DNA of 64,000 nucleotides, taken from positions 1-64,000 of the forward strand of contig NZ_VNFK01000020.1 of NCBI RefSeq assembly GCF_007786235.1. Reading direction: 5' to 3'. Below, one piece after another: positions 1 through 7,039 of this stretch. Position 1 is the first letter of the stretch. The number at the start of each line of letters is the position of its first letter. The translations under genes and the position numbers were made by a program. The notes under the pieces are model-generated. The model had not been told where the DNA came from. It was given only the letters and a program-made list of their open reading frames with translations, and ran no database searches. The DNA comes from Paenarthrobacter nitroguajacolicus (lineage in GTDB: Bacteria; Actinomycetota; Actinomycetes; Actinomycetales; Micrococcaceae).

Positions 1-100
1 GGCTAAACCCCCGAACCACACACCAGCAGTACCGAAGGACCGGATGCCATGCGTAACGGCGTCCGGTCCTTCGACGTACATCACGTAGAATTAAGGCACT
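1..100. other. Upstream intergenic with hairpin
   Basis: Intergenic DNA ahead of the DUF4191 gene. Arms CGAAGGACCGGA (33-44) and TCCGGTCCTTCG (62-73) form a perfect stem with further partial pairing inside, probably the terminator of the gene to the left (lipA in related genomes, an inference). A TAGAAT -10-like hexamer (86-91) and AAGG just before the start could serve the next gene. The first bases GGC TAA could be the tail of an upstream gene, but too little is visible to call it. Confidence 0.45.
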
Positions 101-862
101 ATGGCGAACTCCCCTGATTCCAGCAAATCGACCCCCTCGGCCGACGCTCCCAAGCGTGGGCTGTTCAAGCGCAAGCCCAAGGAAGCCAAGGCAAAGAAGC
201 CTAGCCAGCTGAAGCAGATCGCTGAAGTCTTCAAAATGACCCGACGGAACGACCCTCAGGTCGTATGGATCATGCTGCTGGCGTTCCTTGCCGTGGTGGC
301 GGTGGCCTTCCTTATTGGCTACCTCTTGGAGAACTGGGTCACTGGCCTGATCATCGGTATTCCCCTCGGTCTCCTGGCGGCGGTGTTCATCCTTTCCCGC
401 CGTGCCGAAAAGGCGGCCTTCGCCCAGATCGAAAACCAGCCGGGCGCCTCGGGTGCCGCACTTGGTACCCTCCGCCGCGGCTGGGTCACCCAGGACCAGC
501 CCGTCGCCGTCAACCCCCGTACGCAGGATGCCGTGTTCATGGCTATTGGCCGTGCCGGTGTCGTCCTGGTCTCCGAAGGGCCCACGCACCGCGTCAAGCC
601 ACTCGTGGATGCAGAGCGCAAGCGCCTGGCACGCATTCTCCCGAACGTCACCATCCACGTTCTCGAGTCCGGGCGCGGAGAGGGACAGGTGCCGCTGAAC
701 AAGTTGGCCAAGACCATGGGGAAACTGAAGAAGGAACTCACTAAGGTGGAGGTCAACGCCGTCAGCAAGCGCATCAATTCCCTGGGCAACCGACTCCCCA
801 TCCCCAAGGGCATCGATCCTTACAAAGCACGCCCGGACCGCAAGGCCGCCCGCGGACGCTAA
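101..862 (+). CDS. DUF4191 family membrane protein
   Basis: A 253-residue protein of the actinobacterial DUF4191 family (Rv2219-like). A Lys/Arg-rich N-terminus (residues 1-50) is followed by two closely spaced membrane helices at about 54-76 and 79-102, then a soluble, basic C-terminal domain that ends in an Arg/Lys-rich tail. Its function is unknown. It lies in the conserved DUF4191-RDD-glnA order, which supports the family call. It starts at ATG with AAGG four bases upstream and ends at a strong bidirectional terminator. Confidence 0.85.
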   Translation: MANSPDSSKSTPSADAPKRGLFKRKPKEAKAKKPSQLKQIAEVFKMTRRNDPQVVWIMLLAFLAVVAVAFLIGYLLENWVTGLIIGIPLGLLAAVFILSRRAEKAAFAQIENQPGASGAALGTLRRGWVTQDQPVAVNPRTQDAVFMAIGRAGVVLVSEGPTHRVKPLVDAERKRLARILPNVTIHVLESGRGEGQVPLNKLAKTMGKLKKELTKVEVNAVSKRINSLGNRLPIPKGIDPYKARPDRKAARGR

Positions 863-872
863 GCATCAAACT

Positions 873-911
873 AAACCGCCCCTGTCTCTGAGTCAGAGAC
901 AGGGGCGGTTT
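873..911. terminator. Bidirectional terminator
   Basis: A near-perfect 19-bp stem (873-891 with 893-911) begins with AAACCGCCCC and ends with GGGGCGGTTT, so it gives a T-run in either direction. It separates the convergent DUF4191 and RDD genes. Confidence 0.85.
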
Positions 912-944
912 TGGTTTCTGTCGTTGAGGCGGACACACCAGCGG

Positions 945-1382
945 CTACATACGGATCAAGATCGTATTCATGGCTTTATCGTGCAGTCCGCGCTGGTCGG
1001 GGTCGAAGACGACTGCGGGAATCACAAGGCAAAGAAGCAACGTCCGCACGATGGCCGCTACCGGGCCGGCGGGCGCCCCTCCCAGACGGACCACATGGAT
1101 TCCCGCCACCCTGTGACCGATGCTGTAGCCCAAGGTCCCGATCAAGAGAATCTGCTCGACGGCGAAAATCGCAAGCGTCGCCCATTGGTTGCCGCCAAAG
1201 GCAAAGTTGCTGATGACCAGTGCAATGGTCCAGTCCACCACGATGCCCAGGATACGGCGGCCCGCCCGAGCAATGGAACCGGGGCCCGATTCAGGCAACC
1301 CGAGCCTTTCTCCGGGATACTTGGAGATTCCGGACGTATCAGGGCCGCTCAACCAGGAGCCAATATCTTTTCGATCAACCAC
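945..1382 (-). CDS. RDD family membrane protein
   Basis: A 145-residue RDD-domain protein. Three hydrophobic helices lie at about 44-62, 67-85 and 106-125. The signature Arg and Asp residues are in the first helix (RAGRRILGIVVDW) and the final DPDQRGLHDK segment. RDD proteins are small membrane proteins, some proposed as ion or compatible-solute transporters; the role here is unknown. The start is GTG (VVDRKD). It is divergent from glnA and shares its upstream region. The same pair occurs beside glnA1 in mycobacteria (Rv2219A). Confidence 0.85.
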   Translation of the reverse strand: MVDRKDIGSWLSGPDTSGISKYPGERLGLPESGPGSIARAGRRILGIVVDWTIALVISNFAFGGNQWATLAIFAVEQILLIGTLGYSIGHRVAGIHVVRLGGAPAGPVAAIVRTLLLCLVIPAVVFDPDQRGLHDKAMNTILIRM

Positions 1383-1504
1383 ACTCCAAGCCTAACGGCT
1401 GGGGTGCTCGCTGTCCGACGCCAACAGATCCGGGTGTTCGCCCAGCGGACCCACTTGGACCGGACACTGCAAAGCCGACTACCGTTTACACAACAGATGA
1501 TTCT

Positions 1505-1542
1505 GTAACCTGCCGGAAACAATACTGACACCCCCGGGAAAT
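1505..1542 (+). promoter_or_regulatory. GlnR-type operator
   Basis: Four pentamers are spaced exactly six bases apart: GTAAC (1505-1509), GAAAC (1516-1520), GACAC (1527-1531) and GAAAT (1538-1542). This matches the actinobacterial GlnR pattern gTnAC-n6-GaAAC-n6 written twice. A TG-n-TATGAG extended -10 lies at 1558-1566, so the box would sit around and upstream of the -35 position, as for an activator. The factor is inferred from motif and target gene. Confidence 0.7.
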
Positions 1543-1557
1543 CCCATCTCCCTATGG

Positions 1558-1566
1558 TGGTATGAG
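1558..1566 (+). promoter_or_regulatory. glnA extended -10 element
   Basis: TG-G-TATGAG lacks a good -35, consistent with dependence on an activator at the box just upstream. The predicted start near 1573 would give a leader of about 100 nt before the glnA ATG. AAGGAG precedes the start codon at about 1664-1669. Confidence 0.45.
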
Positions 1567-1673
1567 TTGCCAGCCGCCACGGCATGGGGATCTTTTTGTG
1601 TCTCCGGACCCTTGGTATGGGCTGCACCACGCGGCCTTCCGGGCCTGTTACTTGATATGCATAAGGAGCATAG

Positions 1674-3098
1674 ATGTTCAAGACTGCGGACGAAGTCCTC
1701 AAGTTCATCAAAGACGAAGACGTCAAATTCGTCGATATCCGCTTCACCGACCTCCCTGGTGTCCAGCAGCACTTCAATGTGCCGGCCAAGAGCGTTGACC
1801 TCGACTTCTTCGTGAACGGTCAGCTCTTCGATGGATCATCCATCCGCGGCTTCCAGGGCATCGCAGAGTCCGACATGCAGCTCATCCCGGATGTGACCTC
1901 GGCTTTCATCGACACGTTCCGCATCGAGAAGACGCTCGCTCTTAACTTCTCCATCGTGAACCCCCGCACGGGTGACCCATACCACCGCGACCCCCGTGGC
2001 GTGGCAGAAAAGGCAGAAGCCTACCTCGCCTCCACAGGCATCGCGGACACCGCTTTCTTCGCTCCCGAAGCAGAATTCTTTGTCTTCGACAACATCCAGT
2101 ACGAGTCCTCCCCGCAGGGCAGCTTCTACAAGATCGACTCCGAAGAAGCACACTGGAACACCGGCCGCAAGGAAGAAGGCGGCAACCTCGGGTACAAGAC
2201 CCCCGTCAAGGGTGGCTACTTCCCGGTATCCCCCACCGACAAGCAGGCTGACCTGCGCGACGCCATGTGCGTCGAGCTGGATAAGGCAGGCCTTGAAGTG
2301 GAGCGCTCCCACCACGAGGTTGGCTCCGCCGGCCAGGCTGAGATCAACTACAAGTTCACCACGCTGACCGCAGCCGCTGATGACCTGCAGAAGTTCAAGT
2401 ACGTCATCAAGAACACCGCTGACGCGTGGGGCAAGTCCGTCACGTTCATGCCGAAGCCGGTCTTCGGTGACAACGGCTCGGGCATGCACTGCCACCAGTC
2501 GCTGTGGAGCAACGGCGACCCGCTGTTCTACGACGAAAAGGGCTACGCTGGCCTTTCCGACACCGCACGCTGGTACATTGGCGGCCTCCTGAAGCACTCT
2601 TCCGCAGTGCTCGCCTTCACCAACCCGACGGTCAACTCCTACCGCCGCCTGGTCAAGGGCTTCGAAGCCCCCGTGAACATGGTGTACTCGCAGGGTAACC
2701 GCTCGGCCGGTATCCGTATCCCGATCACGGGCACCAACCCGAAGGCCAAGCGCATCGAATTCCGCGCTCCGGACCCCTCGTCCAACCCGTACCTTGCATT
2801 CGCTGCACAGCTCATGGCTGGCATCGATGGTATCCGCAACCGCATCGAACCCCCGGCACCCATTGACAAGGACCTCTACGAGCTCCCGGCCGAGGAAGCC
2901 AAGGACATCCCCAAGGCTCCGGGCTCACTGGAAGAGGCCCTTGAGGCCCTGCGCGAGGACAATGAGTTCCTCCAGGCCGGCGGCGTCTTCACACAGGACC
3001 TCATCGACACTTGGATTGACTACAAGTACGAGAATGAGATCCGTCCGCTGTCGCTGCGCCCGAACCCGTACGAGTTCGAGCTCTACTACGGCGTCTAG
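1674..3098 (+). CDS. glnA: Type I glutamine synthetase
   Basis: Glutamine synthetase (glutamate + NH3 + ATP to glutamine), 474 residues, full length for GSI-beta. Visible motifs are FDGSSIRGF near residue 50, the ATP-binding KPVFGDNGSGMHCHQS at about 261-276, the NRSAGIRIP region, and the adenylylation segment DKDLYELP with Tyr near 402. The Tyr makes it a substrate for GlnE, encoded about 4 kb downstream on the other strand. AAGGAG lies at ideal spacing from ATG. A GlnR-like box upstream suggests nitrogen-responsive transcription. Confidence 0.97.
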   Translation: MFKTADEVLKFIKDEDVKFVDIRFTDLPGVQQHFNVPAKSVDLDFFVNGQLFDGSSIRGFQGIAESDMQLIPDVTSAFIDTFRIEKTLALNFSIVNPRTGDPYHRDPRGVAEKAEAYLASTGIADTAFFAPEAEFFVFDNIQYESSPQGSFYKIDSEEAHWNTGRKEEGGNLGYKTPVKGGYFPVSPTDKQADLRDAMCVELDKAGLEVERSHHEVGSAGQAEINYKFTTLTAAADDLQKFKYVIKNTADAWGKSVTFMPKPVFGDNGSGMHCHQSLWSNGDPLFYDEKGYAGLSDTARWYIGGLLKHSSAVLAFTNPTVNSYRRLVKGFEAPVNMVYSQGNRSAGIRIPITGTNPKAKRIEFRAPDPSSNPYLAFAAQLMAGIDGIRNRIEPPAPIDKDLYELPAEEAKDIPKAPGSLEEALEALREDNEFLQAGGVFTQDLIDTWIDYKYENEIRPLSLRPNPYEFELYYGV

Positions 3099-3426
3099 CT
3101 GGATCATGCGGCAGAAGCGGGCATAGTCCGCAGACAGTCCGCAGGAATCAAGAAGCAGACAGGGCCGGTCCCGAGGTTTCACCACCTCGGGACCGGCCTA
3201 TTGTCTTTAGCGGCCAGTCGCCTCTGCGTGCTTCTCCGCTCGCGAATCGAGCCGGTCCGTGAGGACACAGGCGACAGCAGCGCGTGCCGTATCTTCCTTG
3301 TCCGGCCACATATGCCTTGGGTGTCCGGACATGTTGCCTCAGGTCGTGGAAACACTGGCTTTGCGGAGGGTTCGACTGGATGGAATCAGCGGCCTGCCCG
3401 CTCTTCTTCACGGGATCGTCAAGGTT
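3099..3426. other. Gene-free stretch after glnA
   Basis: Apart from the glnA terminator (3157-3206), no coding frame or clear motif was recognised up to the promoter of the small gene that starts at 3439. Confidence 0.5.
3157..3206 (+). terminator. glnA terminator
   Basis: A long stem pairs GGCCGGTCCCGAGGT (3163-3177) with ACCTCGGGACCGGCC (from 3184), extended by GACA/TGTC at its outer edges and followed by TTGTCTTTAG. It is the intrinsic terminator of glnA. Confidence 0.85.
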
Positions 3427-3432
3427 TACACT
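3427..3432 (+). promoter_or_regulatory. -10 of a possible leaderless gene
   Basis: TACACT ends six bases before the ATG at 3439, so transcription would start at or next to the start codon. The -35 (around TTCTTC, 3404-3409) is weak. There is no ribosome-binding site, which fits a leaderless mRNA. Confidence 0.4.
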
Positions 3433-3438
3433 TCAAGC

Positions 3439-3669
3439 ATGCAGCCCCTCATGCTGATGGGTATCCTCCTCGCGGCGGCGGTTTTATGGGTTGGAGTAAC
3501 CCTGACCATGCTGACCGCCCTCGATCACAAGCAACGCCGGGCCAAAACCAAATGGCGCCATTTCGCGCACCACGTCGTTGAACATCCCACCCGCTTTCCG
3601 GGGCGTCGACAAACACAGCTCATCACGAGGCGGCATACCCACCGGCGACGGGCTTCCACGGTCCAATAG
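3439..3669 (+). CDS. Small one-helix membrane protein
   Basis: A 76-residue protein not assigned to a family. One hydrophobic helix (about residues 2-28) is followed by a strongly basic, His- and Arg-rich cytoplasmic tail. A longer frame opens upstream, but the ATG at 3439 is preferred because the helix begins directly there and a -10-like TACACT sits six bases upstream. A bidirectional terminator follows. It lies between glnA and a run of accessory genes; its function is unknown. Confidence 0.5.
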   Translation: MQPLMLMGILLAAAVLWVGVTLTMLTALDHKQRRAKTKWRHFAHHVVEHPTRFPGRRQTQLITRRHTHRRRASTVQ

Positions 3670-3680
3670 CGGAGAGAAAA

Positions 3681-3721
3681 AATCGACCAGCCCCACAAGT
3701 CACTGGGGCTGGTCGATTTTA
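3681..3721. terminator. Bidirectional terminator
   Basis: AAATCGACCAGCCCCA and TGGGGCTGGTCGATTT form a perfect stem with a short loop (AGTCAC-type centre). T-runs in both directions terminate the 3439 gene and the convergent gene that ends at 3732. Confidence 0.9.
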
Positions 3722-3731
3722 TGCCTGCGGA

Positions 3732-4082
3732 CTACTCCGACTTGTCGTGCTCGCGTTCGCGAATGTTCCTGGTGATCTCATCCAGTTTGTCTTTGACGAA
3801 GCCGGCGGCCTCGGAAAGCCCCTTCTCCGCGCTGCCGAGCGGGTCCAACTGAAGGTAGACGTTCTTATCGATTGGGAGGTCGTACTCATCCTTCAGATGG
3901 GTGCCACCCGCCACTCCGTTCAGGGACAGATAGACGAGCGCCTCGGTCCGTGCAATTCCTGCGATGGTGCCGAAGACAACAGTGAAGTCGTTGGGCTGAA
4001 AGCTCACGGACTGACCCACGTGACGTCGATCCAGCTCTCCGGCAGGAATGGCCTTTTCGGTCGAACTTCCGTTGTATTCCAT
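3732..4082 (-). CDS. Hypothetical protein, 116 aa
   Basis: A soluble, acidic protein that I do not recognise. The N-terminal two thirds reads as a small beta-rich domain (GQSVSFQPNDFTVVFGTIAGIARTE, then LVYLSLNG), and the C-terminus (about 85-116) is a charged amphipathic helix. A good ribosome-binding site (AGGGGAA) precedes the ATG, and it ends at a strong bidirectional terminator, so it is probably a real expressed gene. There is no signal peptide or membrane segment. Confidence 0.6.
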   Translation of the reverse strand: MEYNGSSTEKAIPAGELDRRHVGQSVSFQPNDFTVVFGTIAGIARTEALVYLSLNGVAGGTHLKDEYDLPIDKNVYLQLDPLGSAEKGLSEAAGFVKDKLDEITRNIREREHDKSE

Positions 4083-4157
4083 GTAGTTCCCCTATGCCTT
4101 GAGATCAGATACAGAAGAAGTCTATAAGGATACTTATCGTCCGGGTATCCGAACGAA

Positions 4158-4292
4158 TCAATGTTTGGTAGAGGGCGTTAGGCCTGGCGGCTCCGGAGCC
4201 GCACAGTCCGGGCAGAACACCCGATCAGTTTCTTCACCGCAGCACTGGCAGCGGTGGAGCAATGCCGCTGGTTCAATCACATAGGCTGTCAT
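4158..4292 (-). CDS. Tiny zinc-ribbon-like protein, 44 aa
   Basis: A short frame starting MTAYVIEPAALLHRC. It has two Cys clusters, HRCQCCGEE and VFCPDCA, about 12 residues apart: a CxxC...CxxC arrangement typical of a one-knuckle zinc ribbon. The tail is short and Pro-rich. No strong ribosome-binding site is seen. It lies downstream of, and on the same strand as, another Cys-rich small protein. No function can be given; a metal-bound fold is inferred from the Cys spacing. Confidence 0.4.
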   Translation of the reverse strand: MTAYVIEPAALLHRCQCCGEETDRVFCPDCAAPEPPGLTPSTKH

Positions 4293-4369
4293 ACCGAATA
4301 TGCTGCCCGCACCGGAGCCTGGGGACACGAGTAGTGTGTACTCGTTTTTTCGCCGACCGGCAGCGGCGA

Positions 4370-4597
4370 CTACTTGGTTTCACAACGAGCCATAGTCTCG
4401 GCGGGCACAGAATGACCAACCGGGACACCGGCGCTTGCCCCACCGGGTTCCATGTCGACGAAGGTCGCGAAGCATCGACGGCACGCAAAGGTTCCGGCCC
4501 GACCATGACGTGAGGACCAGTGCGGCCCGGGCTGCTCACATCGGAAGCAGGACGCATCGGAAAAGGTCGCGCCTTCAGGATCCAGCATCACCGTCAC
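4370..4597 (-). CDS. Small Cys-rich protein, 75 aa
   Basis: A small protein with CFRCEQPGPHW near residue 17 and FACRRCF near 37: paired CxxC knuckles with a conserved-looking His/Trp between them. This suggests a zinc-bound treble-clef or ribbon fold. The start is GTG (4597) or the ATG three codons later; neither has a clear ribosome-binding site. It lies 56 bp downstream of the small HTH gene, with a GC-rich hairpin between. The family is not recognised. Confidence 0.4.
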   Translation of the reverse strand: MTVMLDPEGATFSDASCFRCEQPGPHWSSRHGRAGTFACRRCFATFVDMEPGGASAGVPVGHSVPAETMARCETK

Positions 4598-4615
4598 GGG
4601 AGAATCGTAGACGAC

Positions 4616-4650
4616 GCGGGGCGGCCGGGAACAGCCCCCGGCCGCCCCGC
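4616..4650. terminator. GC-rich hairpin after HTH gene
   Basis: A perfect 14-bp stem (GCGGGGCGGCCGGG, 4616-4629, with 4637-4650) directly follows the HTH gene on the minus strand. There is no clear T-run, so it may be an attenuator or an inefficient terminator. Confidence 0.5.
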
Positions 4651-4653
4651 CCG

Positions 4654-4854
4654 CTACTGCTTGCCGTACTTCTTGTGCACAGCCTGCTTACTCACTCCAA
4701 GGCAGAGGGCTATGGCCTCCCACGACAAGCCCGACCGGCGGGCGGCCCGCACCAGAGAAGCTTCCCTCCGGCCTACTTCCTTCTGCAGCTCCGCCACGGC
4801 ATAGAGTGCCTCAGCCGGTCCCATGCCATCCATCGATCCAACCAACGTTTTCAT
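4654..4854 (-). CDS. Small HTH DNA-binding protein
   Basis: A 66-residue protein whose C-terminal half is a helix-turn-helix, RRSGLSWEAIALCLGVSKQAVHKKY. The same type of HTH (ARRSGxSWxxIGxxLGVSKQAAxKR) is familiar from small actinobacterial regulators linked to Clp-N-domain genes (recalled, not searched). The start is the ATG at 4854 because GGAGGTG lies six bases upstream; longer in-frame starts lack one. Two identical palindromes cover its promoter, which strongly suggests autoregulation. The preceding segment (about 10-35) looks helical, possibly for dimerisation. Confidence 0.75.
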   Translation of the reverse strand: MKTLVGSMDGMGPAEALYAVAELQKEVGRREASLVRAARRSGLSWEAIALCLGVSKQAVHKKYGKQ

Positions 4855-4871
4855 GCGGTCCACCTCCATGT

Positions 4872-4917
4872 CGTCAACCATAGTTGACGCCTTGGTGGAC
4901 GTCAACCGCCGTTGACG
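4872..4917 (-). promoter_or_regulatory. Twin-palindrome promoter of HTH gene
   Basis: There are two copies of CGTCAAC-N4-GTTGACG, at 4872-4889 and 4900-4917, centres 28 bp apart. Read on the minus strand, the distal copy contains the -35 (TTGACG, 4900-4905) and the proximal copy contains the -10 (TATGGT, 4877-4882), with a 17-bp spacer. A repressor on both sites would occlude RNA polymerase. The HTH protein encoded 18 bp downstream is the obvious candidate (inference). Confidence 0.75.
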
Positions 4918-4926
4918 AAGGTTGGC

Positions 4927-5496
4927 TCATTCGAAAGCCCTGAACATTGTCCGTTGGGGACCGGAGTTCCCACCAAGATACGGTCCCTCATCAACGAAAC
5001 CCGCCTTGGCGTAGGCAGCCTGCCCCGCAGGATTAAGTTCGTTAACGGAAAGCACGACGCCGATCTGCCCGCCTCCCAGCCTCGCCGTGAGCTTGCGGGC
5101 TTCGTCCACTGCGGCATCTGCGGCCCTGGTGCCCAGACCGCGCCCCTGGCTGGCGGTGTCGATGAGGAAGCCCCGCAGCAGCCACGCGCTATCGTCATCG
5201 CCCCAACCCGCCAGCCGCGCCGCGCCGGACTGGAGGGTCAGAACGCCGACGGCCACTCCCCCGGATTCGATGACATAGGGCAAGCGGGATTCCTCTTCAA
5301 GACCAGTGAGCATCATGCGCAAGGGGTCGCCCACGAATCGGCGCTGACCGTCCTCCACGGCCAGCTCAGCCACCGCGCCCAGCTGGATGGCGCGGGAGTC
5401 ATCGTCCAGCATCTTCAACGGTATTAGCCAGACATCTCCCCACCCAAACTGATTTTTTCCGATTGAAAATGCTTCACCTGAGTCATATTCAAGCAT
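4927..5496 (-). CDS. GNAT family N-acetyltransferase
   Basis: A 189-residue GNAT acetyltransferase. The acetyl-CoA-binding motif A reads FLIDTASQGRGLGTRAADAA (about residues 112-131; Q/RxxGxG type), followed by the NPAGQAAYAKAGF segment typical of the C-terminal beta-bulge. The substrate is unknown; the layout resembles spermidine or small-molecule acetyltransferases. The long start is preferred because AAGGGGAGG precedes it. The gene ends ten bases before the HTH operators and is divergent from the sulfatase. Confidence 0.8.
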   Translation of the reverse strand: MLEYDSGEAFSIGKNQFGWGDVWLIPLKMLDDDSRAIQLGAVAELAVEDGQRRFVGDPLRMMLTGLEEESRLPYVIESGGVAVGVLTLQSGAARLAGWGDDDSAWLLRGFLIDTASQGRGLGTRAADAAVDEARKLTARLGGGQIGVVLSVNELNPAGQAAYAKAGFVDEGPYLGGNSGPQRTMFRAFE

Positions 5497-5557
5497 TTTC
5501 CAGCGTCCTCCCCTTAGGGTTATCTCAATAGTTTCCTACGTCAGAGGAACCCCTCCC

Positions 5558-7039
5558 ATGAGCCAGCCAAACGTCATTCTGATCTGCGTCGACGAGTGGA
5601 GGGGCGATTGCCTGTCCTCGGAAGGCCACCCCCATGTGGAGACTCCCCACCTCGACGAACTGGCCAGAAACGGCGTCCGGTTTTCCAAAGGCTATTCTGC
5701 TACGCCCTCGTGTGTACCAGCCCGTGCGGCACTCTTCACCGGTCAATCGCAGGAACGGCACGGGCGCGTTGGCTACAACGACGGCGTACCGTTCCACGCA
5801 GTCCACCCGGTGACAGTACAGGACGAGTTCAGAAAGGGTGGCTACCACACGCAGGCCATCGGCAAGATGCACGTATGGCCCGAACGCTCACGGTTGGGCT
5901 TCGACGACGTCATCCTCCACGACGGGTACCTCCATCACGCCCGCCGGGAACACCAACAGCACTTCGCCATGTTTGACGACTACGTTCCCTGGCTCCGCAG
6001 GCAACCCGGGATGGGTCCTGACGCCGAATACTTCGACCACGGGGTCAACTGCAATTCCATCGTGGCCCGCCCCTGGGACAAAGCCGAAAGCCTGCACCCC
6101 ACGCACTGGATCGGCACGCAAGCCATTGAATGGATGCACCGCCGCGACCCAGTGAAGCCGTTTTTCCTCTACCTCTCCTTCCACCGCCCCCACCCGCCGT
6201 ACGACCCACCGTCGTGGGCTTTCGAGCAGTACCTCAACATTCCCGCCTACAAAGCAGTGGAGGGCAATTGGGAACACCATTGGGACGAGCATCGGCAGGA
6301 CGGTGACTATCAGGCCAGCTACGGCCGTATGCCGGACCATGTGGTCCACAGGGCCAGGGCCGGATACTACGGCCTGATGGCGCAGATTGACCTCCAGATC
6401 AATCGCATCAAGGAGTCACTGGCGGACTTCGGCCTCACGGACAACACGGTGATCGCCTTCACCAGTGACCACGGGGAAATGATGGGCGATCACCACATGT
6501 TCCGCAAGGCTGTGCCTTACGAAGGATCTGCCCGCGTGCCGTTCATCATCGCCAACGCGCCGTCGGCGGAGCGGTCAGCTCGTGGAACTGTGGTGGACCA
6601 CGTGGTGGAACTCAGGGACATCATGCCCACCCTGCTGGACCTCGCTGGATTACCCATCCCGGAAGTTGTCGACGGCAAGTCCTTGGCCAGTATTGTCCGG
6701 GGCCAGAGCACCGAAGCCGTCCGGGATGTCCTGCACGGCGAACATGTGTACTGGGGCCAGAACCTGCATTGGTTGACGGACGGGCACCACAAATACATTT
6801 GGGGCTCCGGGAGGGGTACGGAAGAACTGTTCAACCTCGACGACGACCCGCAGGAGTGCCATAACCTCGCCGACGACGCAGCGCACCAGGGCGAACTCCA
6901 GATGTGGCGGCAACGCATGGTGGAAGCCCTACAAGACCGTGAAGAAGGTTACGTACAGGGCGGCACACTCACACCGGGAGCTCCGGTCGTTGCCATGCTG
7001 CGGCACGCTCGCGAAAGGGCTGCAGCCGCCACCGCTTAG
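5558..7039 (+). CDS. Sulfatase family hydrolase
   Basis: A 493-residue arylsulfatase/phosphonate-monoesterase superfamily enzyme. The N-terminal metal site is NVILICVDEWRGD. The activation motif SCVPARAALFTGQ (about residues 49-61) carries the Cys that would be converted to formylglycine, so it needs a separate formylglycine-generating enzyme not present in this window. The second metal site is FTSDHGEMMGDH near 305. There is no signal peptide, so it is likely cytosolic. The substrate is unknown (sulfate ester or phosphonate monoester). AGAGGA precedes ATG. Its stop overlaps the stop of glnE by four bases. Confidence 0.9.
   Translation: MSQPNVILICVDEWRGDCLSSEGHPHVETPHLDELARNGVRFSKGYSATPSCVPARAALFTGQSQERHGRVGYNDGVPFHAVHPVTVQDEFRKGGYHTQAIGKMHVWPERSRLGFDDVILHDGYLHHARREHQQHFAMFDDYVPWLRRQPGMGPDAEYFDHGVNCNSIVARPWDKAESLHPTHWIGTQAIEWMHRRDPVKPFFLYLSFHRPHPPYDPPSWAFEQYLNIPAYKAVEGNWEHHWDEHRQDGDYQASYGRMPDHVVHRARAGYYGLMAQIDLQINRIKESLADFGLTDNTVIAFTSDHGEMMGDHHMFRKAVPYEGSARVPFIIANAPSAERSARGTVVDHVVELRDIMPTLLDLAGLPIPEVVDGKSLASIVRGQSTEAVRDVLHGEHVYWGQNLHWLTDGHHKYIWGSGRGTEELFNLDDDPQECHNLADDAAHQGELQMWRQRMVEALQDREEGYVQGGTLTPGAPVVAMLRHARERAAAATA

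Noticed and set aside
1..6. Stop codon of an upstream gene (possibly lipA)
   Set aside because: Only one codon would be visible, which is too little evidence for a feature.
1567..1673. Riboswitch in the roughly 100-nt glnA leader
   Set aside because: No known glutamine or other riboswitch core was recognised; a GlnR-type box already explains regulation.
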